Source: Strigamia acuminata (lineage: Eukaryota; Arthropoda; Chilopoda; Geophilomorpha; Linotaeniidae). From it: DNA of 64,000 bases. The translations under genes and the position numbers were made by a program. Within the stretch, counting starts at the first letter, position 1, and each line of letters starts with the position of its first letter. The stretch lies in the NCBI GenBank assembly GCA_949358305.1, contig OX442314.1:15369060-15433059 (forward strand), in the 5' to 3' direction. The notes under the pieces are model-generated. The model searched no databases and was not told where the DNA came from. It worked only from the letters and a program-made list of their open reading frames with translations. Shown one piece after another: positions 40,569-50,765 of the stretch.

Positions 40569-43500
40569 GGGTTCCGTGCGTAGGTGAATTTTGGCGATGG
40601 CTGCATGTAGAACATGCGTGCTCGAAGGAGAAGGTTTAGGTTTGTGCGGATGGCGAAAGAGACAGTCGTCATTGCCGATGAATCGAGGCTGCACGAGTGA
40701 CGGAGGTTGAGGATGGGATGGTGGGAGGGTGGGAATTCTCATTACAATTGTTGAATGATAATTAAATTGTAATCTGCTTCTCTTTAGGGGCGTTGGAACG
40801 AGAGGGCGAATTATCTATCCTCATTAAATTTCACTCGCAAGATTTTGGCCTTGCGTTCGGTCTCGCTGATAAGGAAAATTTAAATTAAGCATGCATGTCT
40901 AAAGAATGAGACTGAGCAACCATTTTGTTGAGTTTAGGCTCGGCTAGGCTGTACAAGCTAAGCTCCTGAGTGAGAAGTCATTAGTGTAGAGTCCCTCGTG
41001 TTTCTAATTAATTAGTGGACGTTGCACTCTTGTGTGCAAGGGGGAACGCGGTGATGGATTGTTCGCCCGACCACAGTGGTCAGACAGAGTATCCAAACGC
41101 GCAAGCGCAATTCGTTTTCGCTCGAATGATAAGTATGGAAACGGATACGAGCGCGCTGGATATTGTGCATTGCATCATTTCAATATTTTCATCGATTTCT
41201 CCGATTGATAAAGTTCGCTGTAGTTTTAAGCGTTCGAAAAAGGGTGTGCGCGCTGGCAGGGGCGTGTTTGAAATTGAAAATAATCCATCATTTTTTGTGT
41301 ACACGCTTTATAATATCCAAAGTGACAAGTTTGTTGTAAATGATGATTGAAGTGTGTGTTAATGAAAAAATGGAAAATGACGTGCGCGTGATGATGATGA
41401 GGGTTTGTTGATTAATCAGAAGAAGAAAAAAAGTATTTTTGTCTCAGATGATTATTTCGACTCGGAGTATTAGTATTAGTTTTGACTTTTGAATCGCAAC
41501 TCGCCAGGTTTAATTTGGCTCGACAGCTGCAAGAAAATGATAAATCTGATTCATCCATCTTATCGTTGTGCATTGATATGCAAAATTAATGTTAAGTGCA
41601 AAGGGAGAAAAATATTCCAGGCAGATATTTATATAAACACAAATCTCCATCACAATAACACGAGGGAAGATTTTTGTTTTAATTTTTCTTCTTCGAGGAA
41701 GAAAATGTATATCGTAGACAGTTGCAATTAATTGATGAAAAGAAAATGGCCGTTTTGGTTTGTTGCTTCCTTTGAATCGTATACTTAACCATAATTGTAT
41801 TCCATTAAGGGGATCTAAAAATTTCCTTCATTTGATGAATGGATGACAGCGATGGGGGTGTTTGATGACTGTATAGATGAAAATGGCAGGCGGAAGGGGG
41901 CAAGGTCAAGACTTTCTCTCGTTCTCCCCCTACTTTGTGTCTCTATGACAACGGAAGAGAATGCCTAGTGGTGTCGACTCATTAATATGCATGATGGTGG
42001 CGCATGACGTGGAGAGGGGTGAAGTGCCATCTGTCACCCTCCACCCTCGTTCCTGTTATGATATATATTTGTAAGGATTGAATTGCCAAGTCTTTTGTGA
42101 ACTTGTTCGCGCACATTTCTCAAGACGCGGGGGAAGTGCATAAAGAGTTTAGGAGATGGGTTCGAATTTTTGCTAATGACATTGCTTGGTTTCCTGTTTG
42201 TGATGATCACTTGGTGAGGGAGGGGGTCCCCAAAATCCATCAGGGGGGACTAAACCTCTTTTCCCCACTTCTATTTTTATCTCCCTCTGTGTGGGAGTGG
42301 GAGTGCATATCAGCCGCTTGTCCAACACGATATGCAATAAAAGCACACGTCCCGCTTTCTTCTTCTTCTTTTTCTGATAAAATTGATACGTAGGTCCGGT
42401 CGGCTAGTTGGCTTTGTCTTTATCTTTAATGTGGACATGGTTTCTTGTGTGTGTTTGGTCGGCAACAAGGAAGATAGGGAGAAGAGGAGAAGGAGGAGGG
42501 CAATGGCTTTTTGTGCAGCTCCTCCCTTAAACCCTTGATCCTGTTGGATGCTCGATTACATTGGCATGGAGAGGGCAATCTCTCCCCTTTTTGCTCTTGG
42601 TCCGCTTCCTCTCACCCCTCACTTTGGATATATACCCCCTTATCGTCTTGTGTGCTGGCCATCTACACTGATCTGTGAAGCAGCAAAAGGACCTCAGCGT
42701 GTGTTGGCCATTTTCCGCCTCAGTTTGCCGCCAAGAGGATCCCCTGCTGGGTCGAGCCAATCCAGCAACCACTAGAAGCTGCTAGCATCACAATGGCGGC
42801 TTCCCCTTCGTTTTTACAAGTCGACTCGAGGCGGAGGATGGTATATTCCCTTTGTGTAAAGACTCTTTATCCCCCTTCTCCAAATACCTCTTGGGTTGAG
42901 AAGGTCCGAACTCCGAACCTTCTTTTTAGGCCCGTGTTTTCTTAGCTTTGAAGCAGTGCTGTTGATAAACGCCAATTGATAACAGTTTTGCAATAAACCC
43001 ATAGTGGAGAAGTGGGGTGGGTTTGGAGGAGTGTAATCGGATTATCTTTCACCCCTTCGGTACCCAACACGTGTTGGCAGTATTGAAAGGGTTGTTTGTT
43101 TTTTAAAGCTGGTTACGATTGGCAAGTAATCCTCTTTGATGGAGGCTTATTATCTCGTTATGAATATTTTTAGAATGCTGGCGACTATTTCTTGTCGGAA
43201 ATTCGGCATGACCGCAAAAAGTAATTTGAATGGAAACGGAGTTTGCGATGAATGCAAATGGAGTTGAAATTTCGGAAAAATGAAAATTTTTGGGATTTGA
43301 TGGTTTTTTTTTTTTATTTTAAAAATACATATTTTTTTTTTATTATTATTATTTAGTTTCAGTTGTATTGTTCTTCTCTTTTGCTATCTGGCACTTTTAA
43401 TGTTTTTCTAATCAGCTTGTAATGTGATTCTGCAGCAGTGGGCCAGAGTTCGACGCTAGTCATTTGTCACTTGTCAGCCATAATGGCTTTGCTGGCCCCG

Positions 43501-43655
43501 CCCCTTCTCCCAGCGTAATTACAATGGAAGTTGATGAGCTATGGCTAATGTTCCGTGGGGCCCCGAACCTAGCTCCACGCGAGCCCCCTTTCTGAATCAC
43601 TTCCAGTTGGGTGTACCAAAGGGAACTGAGGGGAGAACCGAGGACCTCGGCCTAG

Positions 43656-43720
43656 CCTTGCTTTGCCTTGCCTTGCCTTGCCTTGCCTTGCCTTGCCTAG
43701 TCTTGCCTTGCCTTGCTTTG
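43656..43720. repeat. (CCTTG)n repeat
   Basis: About twelve CCTTG pentamers with a few substitutions. It creates Leu/Pro/Cys-rich open frames that are not genes. Confidence 0.95.
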
Positions 43721-43978
43721 CTCGCTCGCTGCCCTTTTACAGAAGGGAAATTCATTCAAGATGGAGGTGGGGTAAGAACCAGGGAGAGAGAGAGGACTAT
43801 TATGAAAAGAAAAGAAGAAGAGAAAGCAGAAATGAGGATTTGTTTAGGCGAGAAAGGCGACGTTTGCATGGATTAAGTGTGGGTGTTAGTAATAAGGTCG
43901 ATTTGTTAATTGGTTGGTGGCGCGGTGTGGAAGGGATTGTGTTTCCCTCTTCAATATGCAAACTGTAGTTTGATGAAT

Positions 43979-43995
43979 GCGCCACCTCTCGGATG
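43979..43995 (-). promoter_or_regulatory. CTCF-like motif
   Basis: On the minus strand it reads CATCCGAGAGGTGGCGC, which contains the GAGGTGGCGC core expected of arthropod CTCF sites. Confidence 0.45.
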
Positions 43996-44722
43996 ACAAG
44001 GGTATTAGGGGAAAGGATTAAAGTGATGTTTGTGAATGGTGGCTCCTCTTTGTGTCCTGTGTGGCTTTGCTAGCTTCTTAATTTGAGGTATGCGCATGCT
44101 TGCAGCGTCATTTTGAGGCAATTTTGTTTGGGGTTTGGTTTGTAGGATATGAGAATGTACACGAGGGGAGAAAACAGTGCATGTTTTGGTCGTGATTTAT
44201 GTGCGTGATGAATTTTGTGCTAGTCATTTTTTTTTATTCAGCGCTTGGATATGGAGTAGTGTGGCCTGGCACTACGAGCGAGCGAGAGGGATGACCCTCT
44301 TCGGGTTAATGGCTTTGGGCTGAAACCAACACCAGATTGGCAAAATGAAATGATGGAATTTTTAATGTTTTGATTTTTCGCTTGATAAATGGGAGGGAAA
44401 AGTGTACATTTTGCCGAATTGCGATAGTCTCTTTGGTTTCCTTCGACGGGTTATCAGCTTTTCCTTCGATGTCGGTTTGCTCGCGAGTGCAGCCCTGAGC
44501 GGGAGGTAAACTCGTAGAGAAAAGTCTGCATATTACCATGATAGTGGACAAGTTTGTGGAATCGGAATTTATTAAAGCAGGAAACTCTTTTTGCGATAAT
44601 GTCTAATTGTACAACCGTTTGTCACGAGGGAGCGATATATCAAGAGTTCTCTAGCGGCCTTCCGGTTATCACTGGCCACCCGAATCGGGCTCGGTTGGGC
44701 CAATTAATGCGCGAGACTCGGT

Positions 44723-44746
44723 CGTTCGTTCGTTCGTTCGTTCGTT
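44723..44746. repeat. (CGTT)n microsatellite
   Basis: Six CGTT units. Confidence 0.9.
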
Positions 44747-45745
44747 CCGTCACAAATCATAACTTCTGGATATGACTCGGAGACATTGTTGTTAAAGACG
44801 ACGAGGCGACGATCATTTATTGATTTTGGGAGAACGAAATTGCAAGTTAATGGCCATAAAACTGACATTTGCTTTAGTGTTTCGTGTTTAAAATCCCGAA
44901 TGTATTTCAGGTGCGCTTGCTTAAGATATTGGCACGTCACGTGATGTTTTGCCAACTAAATTCTTCTCCAATCGCCAATAAGGAGCGCAGAGGTCGTTGA
45001 GACATGCGCAGAGATTAAGCGGGGGCGAATGGTATCAGGCGACGCCATCGGTGCGTTCAAGGCGGCCGATTCACCCCCGGACCCCTCGGGGCCCTCCTCC
45101 TCATCTCGCGTCCAGCCGTTCCTGCTGCTGCTACACGAGATAAGACGGGGGACGCGCGCGGCCGTGACGGCAACGCGCACGTTCTACTGGCCGCAGGTCC
45201 AAACGAGGACTTTAACGTGTGATTTAGACCCGTGATATCAGACGCTGGTCACAGTGCTCCCGATTTGTCATCAGGGGAAAGAGTCCAATGGGAAGTAGGG
45301 GGACGCGAGAACAGTCCAAGGTAGTCCAAGTGCTGGGGACGCGGGTTGTGTAGCGTGGAAACCGCCGGGAGTGAATAATCAATATGTTTGTAAACAAGAG
45401 TCATTTGAGAAGTGTTCTCGGTTGTTGCGGACGAAAATTGGTTCGATCACTCGGTGTTTGGAGAATTTTGCTCCTTTTTAATAATAAAATAAAAATATCA
45501 CGTGATCGAATTCAATATGTGTGATTGGTTGAAATTAAGTGATTTTGAGAATGGTGAGTGCGGCTTTGGTGAATTAAGAATTGAGATGATTTGAAAGGTG
45601 TAGGGCGCGGGACATTTACCCCGGGAGTGAGAAGATTTAAGCTGATTTGATTGGTCGTACTGGAGTTCGAACCATTAAAGGTGCAGTGTCTTAGTGCGGC
45701 GCACTCCAGGGCCTCTTTTGCTGCGTTTACGAGCCTATAAAGTTT

Positions 45746-45759
45746 GTTGTCATAGAAAC
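45746..45759. promoter_or_regulatory. X-box-like (RFX) palindrome
   Basis: GTTGTCATAGAAAC is an X-box with one weaker half. It lies 550 nt from a better copy at 46299. Confidence 0.4.
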
Positions 45760-46298
45760 GGGTTCGAATGTAATTTGGATCGGTTTTGTTTGTGGAATTT
45801 TATTTCGAGGGGTGACAAAAGAGGGTTTGTTGGTTTGTCCGTTGGTTTAATGCGTGGTATGCATGGAACGCGATGGCGTCTCTTGTCGTGTCCACGTTCA
45901 TCAAAGTCTGCTTTAAGTTTAATTTGTTTCTCGTTTCGATTAAGGCGAACTCGTTTGAATGGAATTTGCTTCGTGTGTGTATATTGTATGTATACTTTAT
46001 TGTGTGACATGAACGTATTGGAAAGTGAGTTTTGATTTAATACCTTTTCTTTTAACATGGTATTGGAAGTGATGAAATTACAAACTGTGATTGCGCGCCT
46101 GCTTTAGCTGTAATTCATCACGCGCTTGTGCGACCTTTGGCCCTTCGCGGTCATTTATAACGGGTGTCATTTCCGATTTTAGGCTTGTGCGTTTGTGGTC
46201 TTCTTATCTATCGCTGCCATCATCTATTTGTCAAAGTTAACGTTTGTGAAATGTGTACCAGTGTTGGTGATAATGAAGATGAAACGATCGGCCCGCAA

Positions 46299-46312
46299 GT
46301 TGTCATAGCAAC
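46299..46312. promoter_or_regulatory. X-box-like (RFX) palindrome
   Basis: GTTGTCATAGCAAC is a good RFX match. Two CTCF-like motifs follow within 160 nt. Confidence 0.5.
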
Positions 46313-46405
46313 CGAATTCGACACGACGCAAGTGGATATTAGAATAAATATATTTTTTTTAAATATGGGGTAAAGAAGAGGGGGGGGAGGGCTTGATTAA
46401 TAAAT

Positions 46406-46466
46406 CACTGGGTGGCGCCAACAAATTACAAACGGTACTTTTGGGAGATGAACCAGAGGGCGCGGG
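46406..46466 (+). promoter_or_regulatory. Pair of CTCF-like motifs in the same orientation
   Basis: CACTGGGTGGCGCCA (46406-46420) and ACCAGAGGGCGCGGG (46452-46466) lie 46 nt apart, next to an X-box-like site at 46299. Confidence 0.45.
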
Positions 46467-49069
46467 AATGATAAGTAAATGATGCTTCTTATCTGGTTCC
46501 AACACACTCTCGAGAAAGAAAATTACTCGCTTCTAATGATGGTGGAAAGAGAGAAAAAGAAGTAGGGGAAAATCACACGCGAGAATTGGACTCGGAATTA
46601 CTCACTAATCGCTACAAAATCAATCAATGCCTTTTTATTTCGTGGTTGCGAATGAAAAAAAGGAAGAAATTTGACAATTACGGGTTGTGATTCTCGTCGT
46701 GGCCCGATTGAGATTGGGTTGTAAAATTACTGCAGTGTGAAAGTCGAAAAAGAGAGATTTCATTCGCTCTCTTTTTTGTTCTCTTTGGTTGTTATGAAAC
46801 TGGGGATGGGGACGATGAACAAGTATTTTTTCTTGTTTCCAATCAGTTTGTAGTTGGTTGTATGGGAGGGGGTGAGTGGAGAAAAAAAGGATGGGGGAAA
46901 AGACAATTAAAATGGCGAAGAAAGGTATTTCACACACGTGAAATTTCTCCCGCCCCTTGTTCTATTTCCAATTTGCCCGCCGTCATCAAAAAGTGTGACG
47001 GATGGAAGTGGGGTGGGGAATGGGGACGACCGAGGTGAGTTATGACGCTTCTTTTCTCGCTTGGATTCTTGGGTAAATTGGTGTTGAAATTTAAGGTGGG
47101 TAGGCCGAGGTAAATTTTTACCAAGGGAAAATGCGAATTAAAAATGAGAAAGAATGAAAGTCGTAAAAACGTAATGGTGAGAAGGAAAATATTATGTTTG
47201 CATAACTACAGCATAAAAATAATTGTTTGTAACTTTGTTTTTGTGTCTTTTATATCGCGGTACAATAAATTCGTAATGATTTAGTGAATAATGAAGCGAG
47301 AAAACGTTTGATGTGATTTTTAAGTGCGCTAACTGTCGAGACCAGACTGGCTAGTCGCTACCGATTTAGAAATTCCAAACTAAATTAGAAGTTTCTAAGA
47401 TTGTATTCAAGCGACAAATCAGAGGTGACAAATTACGCTTAATTGATTTAATTTACGATTTATATTGTGCCTAAAATTAACTATTTTAAATTGCAAGTTA
47501 TGTGATATAATATGCAGCTTTTAACCCGAAGGTAGCGCCTCGATAGAACCGGGCGGAAATGGAATGTTGAGTTTGCCCTTTTTCTTTTCCCCCTCCTTGA
47601 AAAACAAATTGGAAGTAGTCTGGAGGGTAGGGGATGGAGACTTTTCCATTTTTTTCTCCTTCTTTTTTCTCTCGAGCCTATTGCGCTAAAGCGATTCATC
47701 TTTGCAAAAGAAAAGACAATGAGTTTGGCTTCCAATGCAGGAAGACATTAAGCAGTGTGAAAGATTGAAGGAGAATTTGGAATAGGAAAAACGAATAGAG
47801 GGAGGGAGTTATAGGAATCGGGGGTAGCTTGAATCGGGATTGGGATGTATTGATTTTGCAATTAAGGTTTGATTCGGACTGGGGGGTCCGAATGCCATCC
47901 ATCATTAGAGCTTTGCGCATCTGCATTGGGCATACGGGGAAGCGAATTTCATCCCGCAACTCCCTCCGCTGGGACTCGAGATGGAGGAAGAGCGAAGAGG
48001 GGGTTAAGGGGAGGAGGAACTAATCAGTTGAATGGTGAAAAATGGTCCTCACCTACTAGGAGGGAAAAGTGAGGAATCGAGATGGTTTAAGGTGAAATGA
48101 AAGGATTCTTGAGGAATTTTCGCAAAATGTGTTGAGGTTAGAAATTTGTGTTGCGTGAAAAATTTCTCTTTTCACATTCTTCTTCTTTTGATTCCTCCAG
48201 CGGCCAAATTGCGCACTCAGGGGTTTGTAGGGTTGGTTTTACGCATGCGTACGTTGGACTCAAGCGCCGACCTGTAGGGAAAATGGTCTAAACGAGAGTA
48301 ATGTGAAATGATGCAGGAATTTGATCTGTCGAAAATAGATTGGATCGGGACAAGTATTTTGGTGAAGGAATAAAAATACATCTCGGACGGGGCGTTTAAA
48401 TTTAAATTTAAAAATTCAACAATGATTTGTTGCGAAAGGGGAAATGTTGCGTACAAACACCTGGTCAAGGAATTTGCTTGGGTCATTTGGTATAGAATTT
48501 TATGGGCAAAATATGCAAATCTCTTCTGCCTAATCTTAATACTCCCACTCATCCATCATCTTTTGAACACGAAAATCTTTGACCGTCCAAACAAAAAAAA
48601 ATGAATAGAAAAAGAAAGAAAAAAAATTCTTTTCTCAATCTCGACCTTATATTTTTTTTAAACTGCCCGATTTTTTTTTCTTTTTAAAATTCGTGATTTG
48701 GTCATCACTCAATGTCAAACTGGTCAAGAATTTTTTTATTTTTTTATTTTTTTTTATTTTTTTTGGATAAATCTTATGACGCTTTTGAAACAATTGGGGA
48801 ATATTTTACTTGGATTTAATGGAAATTTCCAAAGTTATTTAACTTATATTTTTTTGTTTGTTTGGTGAAAAGAGTTATTTACAGCCATTCATGCAGCATG
48901 TTATTCGCAATTAAAAAAGAAAGAAAGAAAAAAAATAGAAATAACGTGAGTTAAAAAAAAATAATTGACGTCATTCATTTGTTTAATTTGGCACGTGGCG
49001 AGCATATCAAGTCCTTCATTTAAATTCTTTTTATTAATTTGTTCATTTTTTTCCTTCTTCCTCCTCTAG

Positions 49070-49128
49070 GTTCATTAATGCACGCCGCAGGATTGTGCAG
49101 CCCATGATTGACCAATCAAATCGTGCCG
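49070..49128 (+). CDS. hth: hth exon: homeodomain recognition helix
   Basis: This 59-nt exon completes the Trp codon and reads FINARRRIVQPMIDQSNRA plus the first base of a Gly codon. FINARRR is the DNA-contacting helix 3. Asn in INARRR is the invariant homeodomain Asn51, and the preceding Ile occupies position 50, as is usual in TALE proteins. IVQPMIDQSNRA is the MEIS-family extension directly after the homeodomain. The acceptor is CTCTAG|G after a long pyrimidine tract and the donor is CCG|GTAAGT. Length and phase equal the matching vertebrate exon. No homeodomain residue that I know to be essential is missing, so the DNA-binding domain looks intact. Confidence 0.97.
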
Positions 49129-49228
49129 GTAAGTTGATATTCCACCAATCAAATTGTTTTGAACGTACACACTTAAAGAAATATGTAGAACAAAAAAAAA
49201 TCAATCTGAATAAGGAGAATACATGTGC

Positions 49229-49246
49229 GCGCGACCTCTAGTGCCG
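49229..49246 (-). promoter_or_regulatory. CTCF-like motif in the short hth intron
   Basis: On the minus strand it reads CGGCACTAGAGGTCGCGC, close to the CTCF core, about 100 nt after the recognition-helix exon. Confidence 0.4.
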
Positions 49247-49575
49247 AAAAAGAGAAAACAATTTGAGAATGTTAGCAGAAATGAATTTGCAAACGACATT
49301 GATTTACTTTAATATTTCACTTCACCCAAGTCCCAACCTGGCTTTGCATTCGGTTTCCACACGTGTGCGCATGCTCCTTTTTCCTGCTCGTCTTTTCCCC
49401 AGGTTGCTTAATAATTAATCATCAAATTTCCACCCAGCTCTAAGCTTTATCAATGTTATTGTTTTCTCGTGGGAGGTTCAGGTGCGCGTGCGCGCCGCCG
49501 CTCTCGCTCTTCTGGATTAGCGGTCGCCCCGAGCAACCTTTACCGCATAAACTCATCCCTCATCCCCTAGGATCT

Positions 49576-49592
49576 GGTTGCTAAGGGCAACC
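49576..49592. promoter_or_regulatory. Strong X-box-like (RFX) palindrome
   Basis: GGTTGCTAAGGGCAACC is a 17-bp palindrome around a short spacer, in the 598-nt intron after the homeodomain. Confidence 0.55.
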
Positions 49593-49726
49593 AGGTCCGA
49601 ACTGGCCTTTGGTGTGCGGGATGCGGGATTTTGGGATTGGGATATCTGCAAGATGTTTTAGAGATGAAGAAGTTGCTTAATTAATCACGAGGTTTAGGCT
49701 TAACAGATGTCTTAAATTTTTTATAG

Positions 49727-49810
49727 GTCCCAGTGGTGCCTACAGTCCGGAGGGAGCGGGGATGGGCTACATGATGGACAGCCAGCAGGCCATGCATGTA
49801 CGACCACCAG
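49727..49810 (+). CDS. hth: hth exon: C-terminal region with GYMMDSQ motif
   Basis: This 84-nt exon encodes PSGAYSPEGAGMGYMMDSQ, then QAMHVRPP, with a Gly codon split at each end. From memory, GPSG.Y, MGYMMDSQ and RPPG are shared with insect Hth, including Drosophila. Vertebrate Meis has a related segment with MDGQQ. The acceptor is TTATAG|G and the donor is CAG|GTAAGT. The exon is separated from the homeodomain exon by 598 nt and from the last exon by only 86 nt. The segment is not a known folded domain. MEIS C-terminal regions can act in transcriptional activation, but that role is inferred here. Confidence 0.95.
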
Positions 49811-49896
49811 GTAAGTTTCAGCTTTCAGCCTTCGATCGTTTGAAATCGATTTAAAGCGAATTTTAATTTTTTTTTCTTTTTCCTTTCGAATTGCAG
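49811..49896 (+). other. hth last intron (86 nt)
   Basis: This minimal intron has donor GTAAGT, a T-rich tract and acceptor TTGCAG. It is far smaller than the other introns of the gene and keeps frame between PPG and MHN. Confidence 0.93.
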
Positions 49897-50138
49897 GCAT
49901 GCATAATTTGGGCGGAACGGACGCATCCATGGGCATGGGCCCCGTAGGCGGTGTCGGTGGGTACTCGCAAATGTCGATGCGGTCACCCGTCCATTCGCAA
50001 GCGATGCTCATCCCAGGCCACCCGCACGGTATGATGATGGCTCATGGACCCATGGGCCACCACGGCCTTCCTAGCTCACAGAGCTCACCAATTTACGACA
50101 ACTCAGGTCAACCCGTAATGGACATCCACGCCGGTTAA
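49897..50138 (+). CDS. hth: hth terminal coding exon: Gly/Met/His-rich tail ending MDIHAG
   Basis: This is the last coding exon, 242 nt to a TAA stop, acceptor TTGCAG|G. It encodes about 80 residues rich in Gly, Met, His, Pro and Ser, including MGMGPVGGVGGYSQMSM, HPHGMMMAHGPMGHHG and SSQSSPIYDNSGQPVMDIHAG. The ending GQPVMDIHAG closely resembles the long-isoform C-terminus of vertebrate Meis (GQVMDIHAQ), and the HP.HG.MM and SSQSSP stretches recall the same tail. Drosophila Hth, as I remember it, ends quite differently after RPPG. This exon therefore seems to keep an ancestral tail that dipterans lost or replaced. An alternative downstream terminal exon cannot be excluded, but I did not see one. 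Confidence 0.94.
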
Positions 50139-50765
50139 GACCTTGTCCGCACACACGATACCCTATTCACCTATTCTCACCTGGATTAACAGTAGATAAT
50201 CATAAACATGCCTTTACTTCTCCTCCTCCTCCTCCACACGTTTACTCACCTTTTGGTTTTTTGCGTCGGCTGGCTGGAGGAGTGCTGTGTCAAACATCAT
50301 CAAACATCATCTTCATCAATAAGAACTATCCGTCATTACAAGTGGTCATGGGTGTGAAGATGACACTCCTCCATGCAAAACGCAGCCCCGTGTGGGCGAG
50401 ACACCTGAGTTGGATTCTAATTGTAGTTTAATATCTGTATAAAAAAAAACTTAGAGAAAAAGAAAAAAAAAACAAACAAAAACTGTTTTTCTCTTTTTTT
50501 ATTCTCTCCCCTTTTCAATTTCCTCTCTTTCACTCTTTCTTCATTACATTTGAAATGAAAAAGGACAAGTTTGTTGTCATCAAAACACTGGCTTTGAAAG
50601 GTTTTTTTTCTTTTCTTATTCGTTTTCTTTTTTTTTCCTTCTATTTTTCTTTAATTTTGAATGGAATGGAATGGGATAAGAAAAGAGGGTAAAATGCTGC
50701 ATAGAAAAATTCAATTTGAAAAATTAAAATCGGTATATTTTTTAATTAGTAAAGAAAAAAATAAA
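50139..50765 (+). other. hth: hth 3' UTR (minimal extent)
   Basis: Non-coding sequence following the TAA stop. It holds CTCCTC repeats near 50.22 kb, a CATCATCAAACATCAT repeat near 50.3 kb and a long purine (A-rich) then pyrimidine tract at about 50.44-50.54 kb. The 3' end is not fixed. The first good AATAAA is at 50760-50765, but a much longer UTR reaching the signals at 53.45 kb is possible. Confidence 0.6.
50760..50765 (+). terminator. Candidate hth poly(A) signal (AATAAA)
   Basis: AATAAA lies 620 nt after the stop codon and is followed within about 25 nt by a T/G-rich stretch (TCTGTTGTTTTTCCGTG) that could serve as the downstream element. AT-rich sequence makes chance matches common. Confidence 0.35.

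Larger units (their letters stand above)
34851..49069 (+). other. hth intron inside the recognition-helix Trp codon (14.2 kb)
   Basis: This is the largest complete intron in the window, from GTGAGT to CTCTAG. It carries GC-rich islands at about 35.08-35.47 kb and 45.03-45.20 kb, three X-box-like palindromes, CTCF-like sites at 44.0 and 46.4 kb, and simple repeats of AAAAT, CCTTG and GTTC units. A possible small ORF ending at a GTGAGT (38691-38740) is discussed as a finding. I see no convincing nested gene. Confidence 0.9.
49129..49726 (+). other. hth intron (598 nt) with an X-box and a CTCF-like motif
   Basis: This short intron runs from GTAAGT to TTATAG. Despite its size it holds a CTCF-like match at 49229-49246, a GC-rich stretch around 49.48-49.57 kb and a long X-box-like palindrome at 49576-49592. 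It is therefore a likely regulatory element close to the 3' end of the gene. Confidence 0.9.
28080..50138 (+). other. hth: hth/Meis gene, 3' part (five coding exons, introns included)
   Basis: This entry gives the span of the recognisable part of a MEIS/Homothorax homeobox gene. Joined in order, the five exons give 602 nt and about 200 residues to a TAA stop. In order these are an acidic linker, a basic stretch, a TALE homeodomain with the PYP three-residue loop and the WFINARRR recognition helix, and a Gly/Met/His-rich tail. MEIS/Hth proteins are nuclear DNA-binding partners of PBC (Exd/Pbx) and Hox proteins and bind TGACAG-type sites. In arthropods Hth drives nuclear import of Exd and patterns proximal limb, eye-antenna and body segments. 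The HM domain that binds Exd is encoded by upstream exons that I could not find here, so the gene is incomplete at its 5' side. All junctions obey GT-AG and keep frame. Confidence 0.95.

Noticed and set aside
43541-43968. Leu/Cys/Pro-repeat proteins in two frames
   Set aside because: Both frames are produced by the CCTTG simple repeat.
45660-45775. GGTTCGAA-type strings reminiscent of tRNA T-arms
   Set aside because: No matching acceptor, D-arm or anticodon stem could be drawn around them; similar strings elsewhere in the window also fail.
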